Origin: Macrotrachela quadricornifera
Taxonomy: Eukaryota > Rotifera > Eurotatoria > Philodinida > Philodinidae
DNA length: 64,000 nucleotides
Reading direction: 5' to 3'
Assembly (NCBI GenBank): GCA_022393335.1
Contig: JAJEKB010021880.1
Location: forward strand, 2,453,744-2,517,743
Below the pieces are notes generated by a model. It saw nothing but the letters and a program-made list of their open reading frames with translations, was not told the origin of the DNA and did no database searches. A program made the translations under genes and the position numbers. Positions within the stretch are counted from its first letter, which is position 1. The number at the start of each line of letters is the position of its first letter. This document shows positions 47,301 to 60,545 of the stretch, one piece after another.

Positions 47301-47997
47301 ATTATTTAGTAAATTTTTAACTATATGGGCAAAAATTGGACCAACACTTTGTCAAAAATATAATATGAAATATGTTACTTATAATAGTAATCAAAATTAT
47401 GCTATTACTTATGAATCTTTTCATTGGATTTTACTTTTGGATGGATCAGGTTCAATGGCTGGTGCATCATGGAGAGATTTAAATCAAGCTGTAAATGGTT
47501 TTATCACACATCGATGTGCATTAAACACTACTGATCGTATTAGTATTATTATTTTTTCTGACAAAACTTTTGAAGTATGTGTGGATGAAGATATTCGAGA
47601 TGTAGATCTATCCAAAATTCAATTTCCAGCTGGTGAAACAAATTTTGGTAACGCATTTGCCGCTGTCAATAACTGTATCAACTGTATTAAATCCAATAGC
47701 AATAGATTGACTACTATCGCCAGTAGCCCTCTTAACTATGCTATTATCTTTATGACAGATGGAGAGGATGCTTATCCTGAAGCACAGTTAAATCAATTAA
47801 TCAATGAACATGGTACAGAGATTCGATTTTGGTTATTAGCACTTGGAAATGATTTAGATGGAACAGCAAAAGATATTTTAGGGCAAATTAATGATAGAAT
47901 GCATGGTTCTTATTATAGTCTAGCTGCTTCGAGTGAATTGAGTCAAACTTTTGCTGAAATTGCAAGCAATACAACTATGAATGACGATAGTAATTGA
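41328..47997 (+). CDS. VLIG-like very large GTPase fused to a VWA domain
   Basis: Three exons: 41328-46401, 46458-46675, 46732-47997 (2,185 residues); exon 1 alone is 5 kb. In order: an N-terminal region including 'ALSKYEDDIV' helices; a degenerate first G-like domain (GIDQCKGKSMLLN near 519, DTHG at 569); a complete second G domain with G1 GPQNSGKST (898-906), G3 DTEG (946) and G4-like NQRAD (1016), as in interferon-induced very large GTPases (GVIN1/VLIG, URGCP); long helical stalk; Cys/His cluster (CPNLCPCCNRPCDVDH from 1857, then CTTGHA) that matches the C-terminal motif of VLIGs; and a VWA domain from about 1995 with intact MIDAS (DGSGSM at 2001, T in AGETNFG, D in MTDGED). VLIGs are cytosolic, often defence-linked. 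The VWA suggests metal-dependent partner binding. Neighbours: divergent coiled-coil and AAA+ genes. Confidence 0.87.
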
Positions 47998-49689
47998 TTG
48001 TTAGTTCAAATAAGAAGTTTTACTGGATATTCTCACTTCTATTCTTCCTAATAGTTTAAACGGATATTATTCAAATACTTATTATATAACATTTGATTCA
48101 TGTAATACTCTCAATTGTTTTTTCTTTTCATATTGGATTATTTTAATAAAACTTTGAATAAAATGTGAAATTATACAGTTAGAAAGCAAAAATTATTGAG
48201 ACAGATCAAGAAAAAGAATTCAATCAATATGACTTATGAAACATAATTTCAAACTTTGTGTATTATGCATCCTTAAGACAAATGAACACTAATCGTCGAT
48301 CTTTCCAGATTCTTGAATTTCTTCATTTTCAGTCAAGATTCTTTTTACTATTCCTTCTATACAAGATTCGTGTCTTTGCAGCACTATGATTATCTCCTTT
48401 CGTTACTAGAATTTGTTCTACAGTTGGAAGAGGTAAAGATAATTAAGTTGAGAGAGATTGCTGTTTTCGATTTGCCCTTCATCGCCTTTGTTTTACTGTA
48501 TAAGGTGATGGTTCTAAAAAAAAACGACAATATGCGGCTTGAAAAAAAGAATATTATAGGTACAGATCCTTACTATCTAAATTAGAAATAATATTGCCGA
48601 AAAAAAATTACTTGAATCATCTCGGTTGATTTTCATGAGAAAAAATTTCTACAAACACAATTTTTTTAAAAAACAAAATATTGAAAGAAAAAGAAGCTTA
48701 CCTGGCCTTCAAGAAACCATATATATCTTGTAGGCTCTTTCCAGATTCTTGTCATCTTGAACTTATGGTAAGAATCTTTTTTTTTTTTAATTTATGCACT
48801 ATTTATTTTTGAAGAAAGCAAAATTCTCTTAGGTCTTTTCTTGTCTTTGTAAAAACATCATTTATTGATCACGCAGAATTCTTTTTTGTTTTAAAAGCGT
48901 AAGATTACATATAATAATGATTTAAGGTATGTTTTAGAATATCGAAGATTATTCAAAACAATTTTACATTATTCGATTCGTTATTTTTATCCCTAGTTAA
49001 TGAGCAAATCTAGAATTTTTAGTCTTTTGTATTGGATGTTTCATAAACTTAGAGATTGTGCACTTATTTATAAATCTATGTATCTTTACTAGTTTTTCTT
49101 TGAGTCTCCTGTAGAGAATCCTTCCGTTGCAGATTCTGTAATTCTTTTGAGTTAATGAAACGTTAATGTGCATGGTTTTGTACACGAGATAATGAACTTA
49201 TGTGAAGATAAACTTCAGCATGGACGCGGTTAGTCGCTATTTTGTTAAATTCGCTTTGGTTTTTATATCACCTATGAACGATATTTTGAGCAAAAAAATG
49301 AGGCGTTACATTGATCTATACTGACATCATATAAAAAAAACCGAGAAGTTAAGAATGGAGTGGAGCAGAGAAAACGATGATCGACTCCGATCTACGCTCC
49401 ATATTTTCATACGAAAGTTTTAACAGAAAGTTTAAAGATTGGATTGTATAGAATAGCCGTCACTAGCAATTCGTGTATATCTATCAAGCATAGTTATCAG
49501 AGCAGAATCCAGCGACCAGTAAGAGATAATGAGAAATAGAATTCAGTCGAGGGTTAAGCGAGTTGTAGCGACGAGCGTTACTTGTTTCAATTAGATTAAT
49601 AAATTTTCTTTTATTTACAAAAAAGAAAAATATGATTAAATATGTGTAAAATCAGAATGCATAGACTCTCTCTCTTTCTATGATAATTA
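47998..49689. other. Intergenic, no supported gene
   Basis: Short frames only. A 15 bp direct repeat CTTTCCAGATTCTTG occurs at about 48301 and 48738. Nothing else recognisable. Confidence 0.5.
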
Positions 49690-50240
49690 CTAATTATTTT
49701 CTGTAAAGAAACTCTGAATAAAACGAATGAGAATTTTACTGAGTACATCATCGAGTTCTTTCATAATGGTTTGTTTTGTTTGATTGTCTGCACATATAAT
49801 GCGCGTGGACGGTGGAGGAGGATGACTAAACGAACAGTTGTTTCTGTTTTCCAAAACATTTACAATGCATTGAAGAATGTCACGTCTATCAGTATTGCTA
49901 TCATTTAACATTGACCAATGTGTAAGAATTTGATCAATTGGTGGATTATCTTGTACGGGATATTGACGTGATCGTTTTTTACGTTTTGCATGAATTTGCC
50001 AGACTATTATGCATTGTTCAATCAACTTTTCCAGGAAGAGTTGTCAGATAGCTTGAGACCAGGAATATGTTTCCATGCTTTGAAGATATTCGTACCAATA
50101 TCTTCCTTTAAAATGTCTAGATCTTTGCTGATATTTTCGGCTGTCTTCGTGTCACTCTAATTCAAATTAGTAATTTGACCCTGTAAAAGTGCATCAATAG
50201 TAATTTCATCGTTTCCTTGACGATAGTATACTGGAGTCTG
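49690..50240 (-). pseudogene. Possible lost 3' exons of the upstream gene
   Basis: A 111-codon frame (50025-49690) with ordinary, non-repetitive composition (WQIHAKRKKRSRQYPVQ through KILIRFIQSFF) is preceded at 50240-50030 by another coding-like frame (GQTPVYYRQGNDEITIDALL, then a stop, then SDTKTAENISKDLDILKED). The frames do not join by any clear GT-AG pair. They could be the decayed 3' end of the gene at 50289-51940 or a separate small gene. No family recognised. Confidence 0.35.
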
Positions 50241-50288
50241 TCCAACTCATGATAACATGCGTATCGATAAAGGACAATGATAAAGAAT

Positions 50289-51940
50289 TTAGGTATTAGT
50301 GGGCGTGGATAGGATATTGAATGCTTGTCGAACAATATGGCGTACTTCACCAAATCGTTTCTCGGCTGATCTACCAATGCTGATGATAGAATTAGGCAAA
50401 GACATTGATGCGTAAAGTTGATCGTTCTGCTCATTCTCATTTAATGAGTGGAACAACAAATTTGCATTATTTATATCAATAATGTCTTTAAACATGATTA
50501 AATGCATTGATGCATATTTAATTGCACCTTGTCTATTACTGCCATGATGTGCTGCTCTATTAGCCAAATCTTCTATAATCATTGGATCTTTACAATTCGA
50601 TTCAAATAGATAAGTAACATGAGACAATAATTGGGGTTCATAAGTATCATCATGATCCAATTGATATCGAATGTATGATGTCAGATTTGGATAGTAACAG
50701 TTCACATAGTTCGCAATATATGACAGCATATTGCGTGCAGTTCGTTCTCCGATGATCCTATTTAGATTATTTACTTCAACTGTAGCGGTCCAAGCAGAGA
50801 AAAAACTAAGGACTGGGTTACGGCGAAGCATTATTGTTGGTACAGTACCTTAAATGAGATAAAATTAATATTATATATTTCATTTTTTATTTGAATAGAA
50901 TGTGATAGGAAAAGTAAAGGTGAAAAGAAACAAAGATATCTTGTAATACCTGCTTTAGATGAAATCGAACCCAATGAAAATCGTTTCTGTAATGCCAATA
51001 ATCGCTGTAATCTAGCAATACCTGCTACTGCATAGGCTGGTGTACGCACATTTAGTGGAATGTCGGTTCCTCCGAGTGCAATTACAATTTCGATCATAAA
51101 ATCTGGTTCGGTAGCTATGCGCATGCAAGTTATGAGAACATCTTTCAGCGAATATTCTGAATCTAATCCAATCATTACATCTTTTTCATCACTCACAAGT
51201 GCATTGAGACATTCAGCTAACTCGAATGTTATACGTTCATTATCGTCACATGATCGAAAATGCTGATAAAATTCTAACGTTTGTTGCCAGAGTGTTCGAA
51301 TTTCTTTATCATGCTTGAATAATTTACAGGCTATCTTTACAAATGAAGAAGACCCATGGACTCTCATCAATATAGTACATCGGCCAATAAATTTTTTGAA
51401 TGAGAACTGTTCTTTCACCTCTTGTGAAACAGATAATATAGATTGAACACTACATGAGAAGTCTGGTGTACTGAAACCGGAACATATAGAAGAGTCGGTA
51501 GTTGCAGATATTGATCCAGATGTTGATGAACGTAAAGTTCTGTAAAACATATCGAAACTGTCAATTGTACTTGCACTTCTACTCGAACGATTTGAATGCG
51601 AAGCATCGAGAGAATCGGACATGTCGAGTTTGGGGATATTATTGCATTTCAATGGTTCATTATTTGCAGATATTTTGTCACTTTCCTGCTCACTACTGGT
51701 AACACTGCTCTAAATGAGATTAAATCAATAGCAAAACTTAATATTACTAGCTAACATTAAAGTTCATGCTTCAGTCTTTACCGTCTCTTCGACATCCTGT
51801 GGACTTGTGACTGGCATTGACTGATCTAATTTATCTAAAGAAAATGTATATTTTGCGCATGAAACTTCAATTTAATTTTTTTCAAGCTCACTATCGTTAA
51901 CATCATTCGCAAGATTTGAAGAAGTCTTTGATTCTTCCAT
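50289..51940 (-). CDS. Unrecognised multi-exon protein
   Basis: Four exons inferred: 51940-51892, 51834-51782, 51709-50950, 50848-50289, with introns of 57, 72 and 101 bp and GT-AG borders keeping one frame (473 residues). The first ~100 residues are acidic, then Ser/Thr-rich and probably disordered. From about residue 110 (FKKFIGRCTILMRVHG) the sequence is helical without obvious repeats or membrane segments, reminiscent of armadillo-like superhelices but without a diagnosable motif. The start ATGGAAGAATC is chosen because it lies just upstream of a good GTGAGC donor. The C-terminus at TPTNT may be premature, since coding-like sequence continues beyond the stop. Function unknown. Confidence 0.55.
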
Positions 51941-54072
51941 CGTTTTTTTTTTGGAATAAGTATAAATATATGAAAACTACTCAAATAAGTTTCTCTTTAT
52001 ATTCAATTTCCTGGATATAATCGATGAAAAATAAATAGAAAAAACCAACTTTCTGATTATTTTATGATACATCACTGATAACAACGGAGAAATCTATCTC
52101 TTTTTTATCTGAATGTAAATTTTGTGTACTTCCTTCTATTATTCTACATAATTCAATTAAAATGTGCAATATGGAAATTATGTGTTGGCTTTCTTTCTAG
52201 TATGTATGTTGGCATTATCGAATGACGAATAGAGTCTACTTTTCTATTATAAATATTGACTCATTTCGAATCATACGCAAAATAAAGCCTTTGTACATTG
52301 CGTAGAATGAGAGAAAACCATATATATGAATCATTTGATGATGAAAGAATCAGCATGTATGTTCCTTTTTTTCGGTTCTTTCCCTCTTTTTTAACAAAAT
52401 AACTACTTTTCATCACACTAAACAAAATTTCCAGTAAGATTACATCAGAAAGTTGCAAGTATTTTTATTATAAAAACGATAAAGCAATAGTCAATTTTAA
52501 AATAAAAAGAACAATATCAACAGCTTACAACTTCAATAAATTTTTATTCTACAACTACAGTATTTATTAGGTAGGATATTATAGTTCGACTTACTTATCT
52601 ATCTAGCATTTTCAAATAGTACTATTGTTTCTTCTAAACACTACCTTTTCTATCTTTGAAGTGAGAGAAAAACAGCATAGACTGCAGTCTTGAAATCTCA
52701 TGAGATTATGAAGTTTTTATGAAAAGTATGAAAAAAAAACTTTCATTCCACCAGAAGAATAATTTTTTTCTGTTTCAAATTATGTGTAAATATTATTATT
52801 GCATGCCCACAATTCAAATGATTCGATGTGTTAAGGTTCACCGTTTGTTAGAATTTCATTCCTTAGAAACGAAACATTTTTTGAAAGTACGGGAGTGCAT
52901 AAAAGCACAAAGAGGCCAACTGACTTTTCCAATTGTGTCACTCTAGAATCGGCATAGAATAATATATGTCGACATGGAAAACCCTTTTGCATTATTTTTG
53001 ACGGATTTCGATATCATTATAATTGAAAATTTTGACTCTTCTTTATACAGTAATTTTATACTTTTTTCGGTCATATGTAGGACCAACAAGATCAGATCTA
53101 ACTCTGAAGTGACGATCGGTTCTAATAAATCTATTCAGAAGATCTGATTTGCTTATACTCTACGACTATTCTCTAAGTTTATTCGGAACACCCTAAAAAC
53201 GTTTCTTTCAACATTTTAACTCATTTGCAAGCTTTTTGTCATCCACGGAAAGTTTTAAGGAGGTGACGAATAAAACCAAATTTTTTTAGCGTGTACTTTC
53301 ATGGAATTGTCTCGAAGGATTTATGAGCACTCAATAGGGTAACGTTTGAACACTTATGGGTACACTCAAAAAAATCGGTTTTATACAGAACTTAAAGAGG
53401 TTCTTGACCTGCATACACCATCGGAACCTTTTTTTTGGTTTCGTACGAAACGAATTCTGAGGACCAGCAATGAAAAATTTCATGGAAGGAATTACCTATG
53501 AATCTTTTTCAGAAAATTTCAAAGAAGATTCTGTAGCATAAAGTGGCAAATTTAAAACTGGTGCCATTTTGCAGGAATAAACGTCTCTCAAAAATCTGAA
53601 TATATGCAAGCGTATCAAAAATTATTTCAAATTTAGCAGTCTGAAAGATTAACAAACCAGAAATTTACATTCATTTGTTTTGAAGTTGATGACAACAACA
53701 GTGCGTCAAATTACATACGGAGTAATGATCTCTCTTTTTAAATAGGAAATCAGAAAGCTATTATTATTATAAAATTTTTCACAGAAACTAGACAAAATTA
53801 GGTAAATTAATATTCAAATTTTTGTTAATAGTTTATATAGTATGTCAGCTAAAGAGTCAACAGTAATAAAAATCGAACGATGCAAAGAAAAATTAGGCAA
53901 AGTAGAAATTAAAAAAAGTAAAAATGGAAGAGCAAGCATTAAAAACGGCTATATTGTTTGATAGTATTGTTAAGTAGAATATGGTTTTGAGGACTAAACA
54001 AGTTTATTGATAAATAACAAAAGACGATGGTAAATAATAAAGTAGAAGATCGTATATCTGTTACATAAAAAA
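51941..54072. other. Intergenic, no supported gene
   Basis: About 2.1 kb of AT-rich DNA with no coding or RNA signal that I can defend. Confidence 0.5.
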
Positions 54073-54527
54073 TGCGGGCTATGTAAATGGAGAATGACTA
54101 TCTAGGTAGCGCGAGAGATACATATAAGATATCAGAAGATATCACATCCCAACAAAGAGATCCAGGTCGAAGATATTATATATGATATCAAGAGATATGA
54201 TATCTGACAAGATACATCTAGGTAAAAGTTATAGAAAGATGATATCATGATATGATATCAAGAGATAAAGATGTTCATCAAGGCAAGAAAGAATAAGTAA
54301 CACCTGGATTTGTTAGAAGAAGATATTACAACATAACAGTATGAACTGACACTAGTGGTGAAGTCGTTTGCTCAAAAACTTGTTCTATTTGCTGTGTCGT
54401 TAATTAAAGTTTTTCCTAACGTCGGATATCGAAGTCCGACAAGTGTTCCTCTAGGCTGAATGGTTTGGACAACTTCTCTGTACTCTCAGTTCAGAGAATA
54501 TAACACATACTGTGACCAAAGCCCGCA
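54073..54527. mobile_element. Candidate solo LTR or small TIR element
   Basis: Begins TGCGGGCTATG and ends CAAAGCCCGCA: terminal inverted repeats AATGCGGGCT / AGCCCGCATT around 455 bp, starting TG and ending CA as LTRs do. No matching target duplication is visible (AAAA on the left, TTAA on the right). Inside, a GATATC-rich tract lies at 54128-54265 and a CGGATATCGAAGTCCG dyad near 54423. No coding capacity. It may be an LTR left by recombination or a MITE. Confidence 0.5.
54128..54265. repeat. Cluster of GATATC palindromes
   Basis: Six GATATC sites within about 140 bp in degenerate repeats of AAGATATCA/TGATATCAAGAGATA. It forms the left half of the candidate element. Confidence 0.8.
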
Positions 54528-55121
54528 TTAAATTGAACCAACTATGGAAGATAGTCACTGAAGTTGATATGTATCGTGGTGAATTTATCAGATTTTAAAA
54601 CAAAACCTGATTAAGGATACTGCTACTTGATGCCATTAAATAATTGCATGTTTCGCAAACAAATGTCGAATACTCACTCAGATATCGATTAAGTCTTCTC
54701 TTTAGTTGAGAAAAAAGAAAATATAACACTTGTTTTGTATAGAAACAGAAAAGGACAAAATGACTATTTCTTTTTCTAACTGAAGAATGTATTCCATTTG
54801 TTATATCAATAGTAGATATATTTCTTTCTTACAAAAACTTGTTTTAAAAAAAATAAGTATCAAACTGAAATCATAAAGCATTGTTTAAATAGAAAATAGA
54901 AATAAAAAAGAGATTAAACAATTCACATAAAAGTTAATATTATTAAATTTTTTACAAAAAATCAATAACAATTGAATCTACTAAGAAAACTATGAGTTAT
55001 CAATGGTTTGATCTTTTACCAGTTGTTTTATTAAATTTTCTGTCGAATGATACAACATTTTATCATTCAAATAATTTCAGCTTTAGATAACTCTTCCAAT
55101 TTTTGTTTTAATTTTAGCAGA
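54528..55121. other. 5' flank of the valyl-tRNA synthetase gene
   Basis: AT-rich. TTTTAATTTTAGCAG just before the start codon looks like a splice acceptor, so a 5' UTR intron is possible. Confidence 0.45.
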
Positions 55122-58100
55122 ATGGCATCGAATGATTCTACGGAAGTCCCTGATGAAAATTCAAGACCTACGGAACCAGCCTCCAATAGTGAACTACCCA
55201 GAACAGCTACACAATTAGCGAGAGATGCAAGAAAACAAAAGAAACTTGAGAAATATACAGCAAAAATAGCTGCAGTCGAAGCACGGGTATTTGAAAACTG
55301 CATAATAAATGTTTCTTTTATAATGAAGAATTCAAAATGAGTTTCATTATTTAGAACCAACTTAGAGAGACAGCTGAAGATAGATCTAGAATCAATTCAT
55401 CAACGACTGGTCATGAAATAATTAAATATACATCGATAACAGCAGCAGGTGAAAAGAAAGGTATATGAATATTGAAATCGATCAAGTTTTTTTTCATTTG
55501 CCATACTGTTGTGTTTTTATTATTGTTAGATATTTATTGTCAATTGCCGGAGAATTATAGCCCAAAATATGTTGAAGCAGCATGGTATGCATGGTGGGAA
55601 AAAGAAGGTTTTTTTCGACCAGAATACTACGATATAAATCCACCATTGAATATTTCATCACCTCGACAATCATTTATAATGGTTATTCCACCACCAAATG
55701 TTACTGGTTATCTTCATTTGGGTCATGCTATTATGTGTACATTAGAAGATACATTAGCACGTTGGCATCGTATGTGTGGTCATACAGTTGTTTGGGTACC
55801 CGGATGCGATCATGCTGGAATTGCAACACAAGTTGTTGTAGAAAAGAAATTGATGCGTGAACAAAATTTGACAAGACATGATCTTGGACGAGAAAAATTT
55901 CTTGAAGAAGTTTGGAAGTGGAAAAATGAGAAAGGTTTGTATTGCATAACTAAAAAAGAATAAATAGATATAAGTGTATGCACGGCGAGACATGTAATAG
56001 TAATAGATAGAAAGCTCTCCAGTACACTCTCTACATCTTCTGTTGTTTTCTAACATGTTAGGTTTTCAGTGTAGTGACATTCCGAGCAACACCGGGTACT
56101 ACCGCTGGTCTATTATAAAGTTCTTATAGAATTAATTTATATATTTAGGTGATCATATCTATGAACAGATTAAAATATTGGGTTCTTCATGTGATTGGAC
56201 ACGTAAAGTATTTACTATGGACAAAGACATGTCGTATGCTGTAGAAGAAGCATTTATTCGAATGCATGAAAAAAAACTTATCTATCGTTCATCACGATTA
56301 GTTAATTGGTCATGCACACTCAAATCAGCGATTTCCGATATTGAAGTATATATTTTTGTTGTGTCAAAATAAAATCTGTACTATTTGTTTGTCTCTCTCT
56401 TTGATAATAATTTAGGTCGAGAAGGAACATTTGAAAGGTCGTACACTACTTCGTGTTCCTGGCTATAATGATCTTGTCGAGTTTGGCATGTTGATCGAAT
56501 TTGCATATCCCATCGAAAATTCAAGTAAGACTGATACTTCTTATAATAGAAAACAACAATACTGTTATTCCACTAGAAATCATTTTTGAACAGTCTCTTG
56601 CAAACACCCATTTCTCTCTACTTTTCGAAGACTTTCTCCCTAAATTAGTTCTCTCTCCTTGCAAAAATCAAACGAAAGTTATGATGGTTCGAATCACTGA
56701 AAATTTCAACTTCGTTATATGCACTTTCTTATAAGATGAGAAGAAAAGACGAAATCCTATAAAAAAGGTCTTGAGGATTTACTTTTACTTTTTGTCATGA
56801 TTGATTATAAAAACATTTTTCTTTCAAAGAATGCAACTTTTAGTAAAAGTATTGTCTTTCTTTTTTTGTATAATATACAAACATTTTTCAGCAAAAATCA
56901 AGCTGTCTGAAATGGAAGAAAAATACGTATTGGTCTATTGTTTTTTTTGTCATAGAACTCGGTTGAGAATTAAGTTTCAAAATTTCTAAAAAGTTATCTT
57001 TTGAGAATTAACCATTCACATAGAAATAAAATTTGTCGTATATTCAGATGAAGAAATCGTTGTGGCTACTACTCGTATCGAAACAATGTTTGGTGATACA
57101 GCTATTGCTGTTCATCCAGATGATGCTCGTTTCAAACATTTACATGGCAAGTTTGTTCAACATCCATTTCTTCCACGACGTTTACCCATCATTACCGATA
57201 CAATGGTCGATCCACAATTTGGTTCAGGTGCTGTTAAAATTACACCAGCACATAATTCAGATGATTTTGAATGTGGACGTCGTCATTCATTACCATTTAT
57301 TACATGTATTACAGACGATGGACGAATGTCATCAGAATGTGGTCCATATTCTGGTCAACTTCGTTTTCATGTTCGTGTTCAACTTATAAATGATTTAAAA
57401 CAACGTAATCTCTATCGAGGTTCAAAAGAACATGAAATGACACTTCCAATATGTAGTCGAAGTCGAGATATTATTGAACCACTTCTCAAACCACAATGGT
57501 ATGTCAATTGTGATACAATGGCTAAACGTTCGATTGAAGCTGTACGAACAAAACAATTAAAAATTTTACCAAATAATTTTGAAGCAGTCTGGTATAAATG
57601 GTTAGAAGATATTCGTGATTGGTGTATTTCACGACAATTATGGTGGGGTCATCGAATTCCATCTTATTTTGTTAGTTCCGATGATATTCCTGTAGGAAAT
57701 GATACTAATGATAAATATTGGATTAGTGCTCATACACAAGAAGAAGCATTAGAAAAAGCAGCTAAAAGATTTAATATTTCAAAAGAAAAAATTCGTTTAC
57801 AACAAGGTAAGTTATTTAATCAAAATGATTTCTAAACTATCATTAACTGATGAAATTCTATTAAATCTCTACTTTTTTATTAGATGAAGATGTTCTTGAT
57901 ACTTGGTTCTCATCAGGTATATTTCCATTTTCTTCTTTTGGTTGGCCATCAGAGACAAATGACTTAAAACGATTCTTTCCGACAACATTACTTGAAACCG
58001 GTCATGACATTCTTTTCTTTTGGGTTGCACGAATGGTAATGATGTCACTTGAATTAACTGATCGTTTACCATTTACAGAAGTTTATTTACATGCTATTGT

Positions 58101-60545
58101 TCGTGATGCACATGGACGGAAAATGTCGAAAACATTAGGCAATGTCATTGATCCACTTGATGTTATTAGTGGTATTACACTTGACGAACTCAATGAACAG
58201 TTGAAATATTCGAATCTTGATTCAAGAGAGTATGAACGAGCACGACAAGGTCAACAGAATGATTATCCAAAAGGGATACCAGAATGTGGCACGGATGCAT
58301 TGCGGTTTGCTTTTTGTGCTTATGCCAATCAAGGTTTGACCAAATTTTTTTTTACAGAAAAGCGACTTATCACCATTATTTACTTTTTGTATTCGATTTT
58401 ATAGCACGAGATATCAATTTGGATGTCTCACGTATCGAAGGTTATCGACGATTTTGTAACAAAATTTGGCATGCTATGAGATTTGCTAGGGAGAAAAATT
58501 TGGATATCAATGATCCAAACTGTTTTCAACCACCTGAACAATTCAAGGTGAGTTAAAAATGAGAAATTCTTGCATAGGTTAAAAAAATATGATTGTAATT
58601 TTCAGTTCAGAAATGTAAAATGCTAATTCATTTGTTCATACTTTTCCATTCCAAAAAACAGAGTTTAGAGTATAAGCACTTTTATTTTCTTAAATAGAAA
58701 TAGATTTTGAGATATTTAAGGTCAAAAATAAGTTGATTTTGGAGTTGACTCTTTAAGCTATGAAACTTGAATATTGTTTGTGAAAATATAACTTTTTGTT
58801 AGACAATCATTCATCCAAGATATTTCATTTGCCTTTAAAGACTTTGCACCAATCTAAGCAATGCGATAAAAAACGTTATTTCAAACTCATTTTCTTGATA
58901 AAATATTGTTCTTTTCGAAGACAATAGAACGATTTCTATATAATGTTTCAATATGTTTTCAGTATTGTTGAATCTTTTAACATAAAGTTTCTATTTGAGA
59001 AACCTAAATAGGTCAATCTTTCTTAGATTTGAATAATATCATGTATTATAGTACTGTTTAACATGATTCATTTAAGATTTTCAGTAGACTTCTTTGAATG
59101 CAGACCTATCTACCAAGTGCGATGCTTACAGGGAATTGTTATTTCTTAAGTATGTATTCAAGTCGTCAATGAGATGTCTAACAAACTACAAAACTCAGAT
59201 GTTTAGAGTTAATCATTCATGAATTATAAGCATATTAGTCGAAATTATAAGTGATTTTTCCGATAATATCTGTGCAAAAAGGAAGTTTTTCTTCTATTTC
59301 TTTTTGATAATAAACAAATTTTTCTCTACTAGCCTATCTTTATTCAAAATGAGAATTTTCTAGTATAGCATGACCATGCATTGGTCATCCTTGCGTGAGA
59401 AAAGTTTAGATTCATAAAAATAAAGAAAATTCTTTTCTAAAGTCAAAAGTACAATACCGATGGATTATGCAACTTGTTGCGCAAACTCTAAGATACATCA
59501 TTGATAAGTAATATAAACTTTCTCTATCCGACAAATATCTAAAACAAATTATTTTTTTTGATGAATTTCCTCGAAAAAAGTTTAATGTTCAATTTTGTAA
59601 TATTTGATTTGTTATGAGAGTGAAACTAGTCTATTGGAACAATAAAACTGTCTCTGTGCTACTCGTAAATTAGGAAAAAGATGAATTTTTATCATGATAA
59701 TTAAAAATTTTGAAGTCTTTAACTATCTATATATTTCAGCTATCAGGCACTGAAAAGTTATGTGATCTTTGGATATTGAATCGTCTCAGTTATGCTATTG
59801 AACAATGCGAAATAGGATTTACTACTTATCAATTTCCGCAAGTTACCACGGCTATTTACAATTTTTGGTTTTATGAACTTTGTGATGTTTATATAGAATA
59901 TATTAAACAAGATTTTAATGATATTAATGCTGATTCTCAACGACAAGAAACTATCAAACATATCTTATATACATGTTTGAGTAATGGACTCAAACTATTA
60001 GCACCTATCATGCCATATGTAACTGAAGAACTTTATCAACGTTTACCTCAATCGAAACAGAATCAACCATTACCACCTAGTCTCTGTGTTACACCCTATC
60101 CACAATCAACACAAGTAACATTTCATATTTCTGCACTCGAGTTTCTCTCTCTCATTCATATAATTTTTTTTGTTAATTAGTTCAAAGAATTTCGTAACGA
60201 ACAGATCGATTCAAACATGTGTATGATAAATGAGTCAATAAGAAAAATTCGCTCGTATCGCAAAGCACACAATCTTAGTTCGAAACAGAAATACCATCGT
60301 AAGTTTCTTCTTTCGATTTCTATGATTAACTATATATACTATCTATTTTATATATTTTAGTTTATATTCGAGCATCTCCATCAATTTCACTTCTCTTTAC
60401 TGAATATAAAGATGTAATTCAGCGACTGGGTAATATCGATAACATTCATATGCTCAATAATGATCCTAGCATCGATCAATCGTATACAATAGTAGCAACA
60501 ACATCTGATTACATATTCTATTTTAATTCGACAACATCATCTTAA
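55122..60545 (+). CDS. VARS1: Valyl-tRNA synthetase, cytosolic type
   Basis: Eleven exons: 55122-55286, 55355-55460, 55530-55934, 56149-56345, 56416-56524, 57048-57806, 57884-58333, 58405-58547, 59740-60114, 60181-60298, 60361-60545; all joins keep frame (1,003 residues). It charges tRNA-Val with valine. Visible: HIGH-type motif GYLHLGHA after [19 protein letters not shown]; editing-domain start [19 protein letters not shown] and [41 protein letters not shown]-type motif [12 protein letters not shown]; anticodon-binding part with [18 protein letters not shown]. It has a short charged N-terminus ([18 protein letters not shown]) but no GST-like domain as in vertebrate enzymes. No mitochondrial presequence is obvious, though one gene often serves both compartments. 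Introns 5 (523 bp) and 8 (1,192 bp) are unusually long for this window. Nothing broken. Confidence 0.93.

Noticed and set aside
48301..48752. Direct repeat CTTTCCAGATTCTTG as transposon ends
   Set aside because: Only 15 bp match, no inverted ends or target duplication, no coding remnant between.
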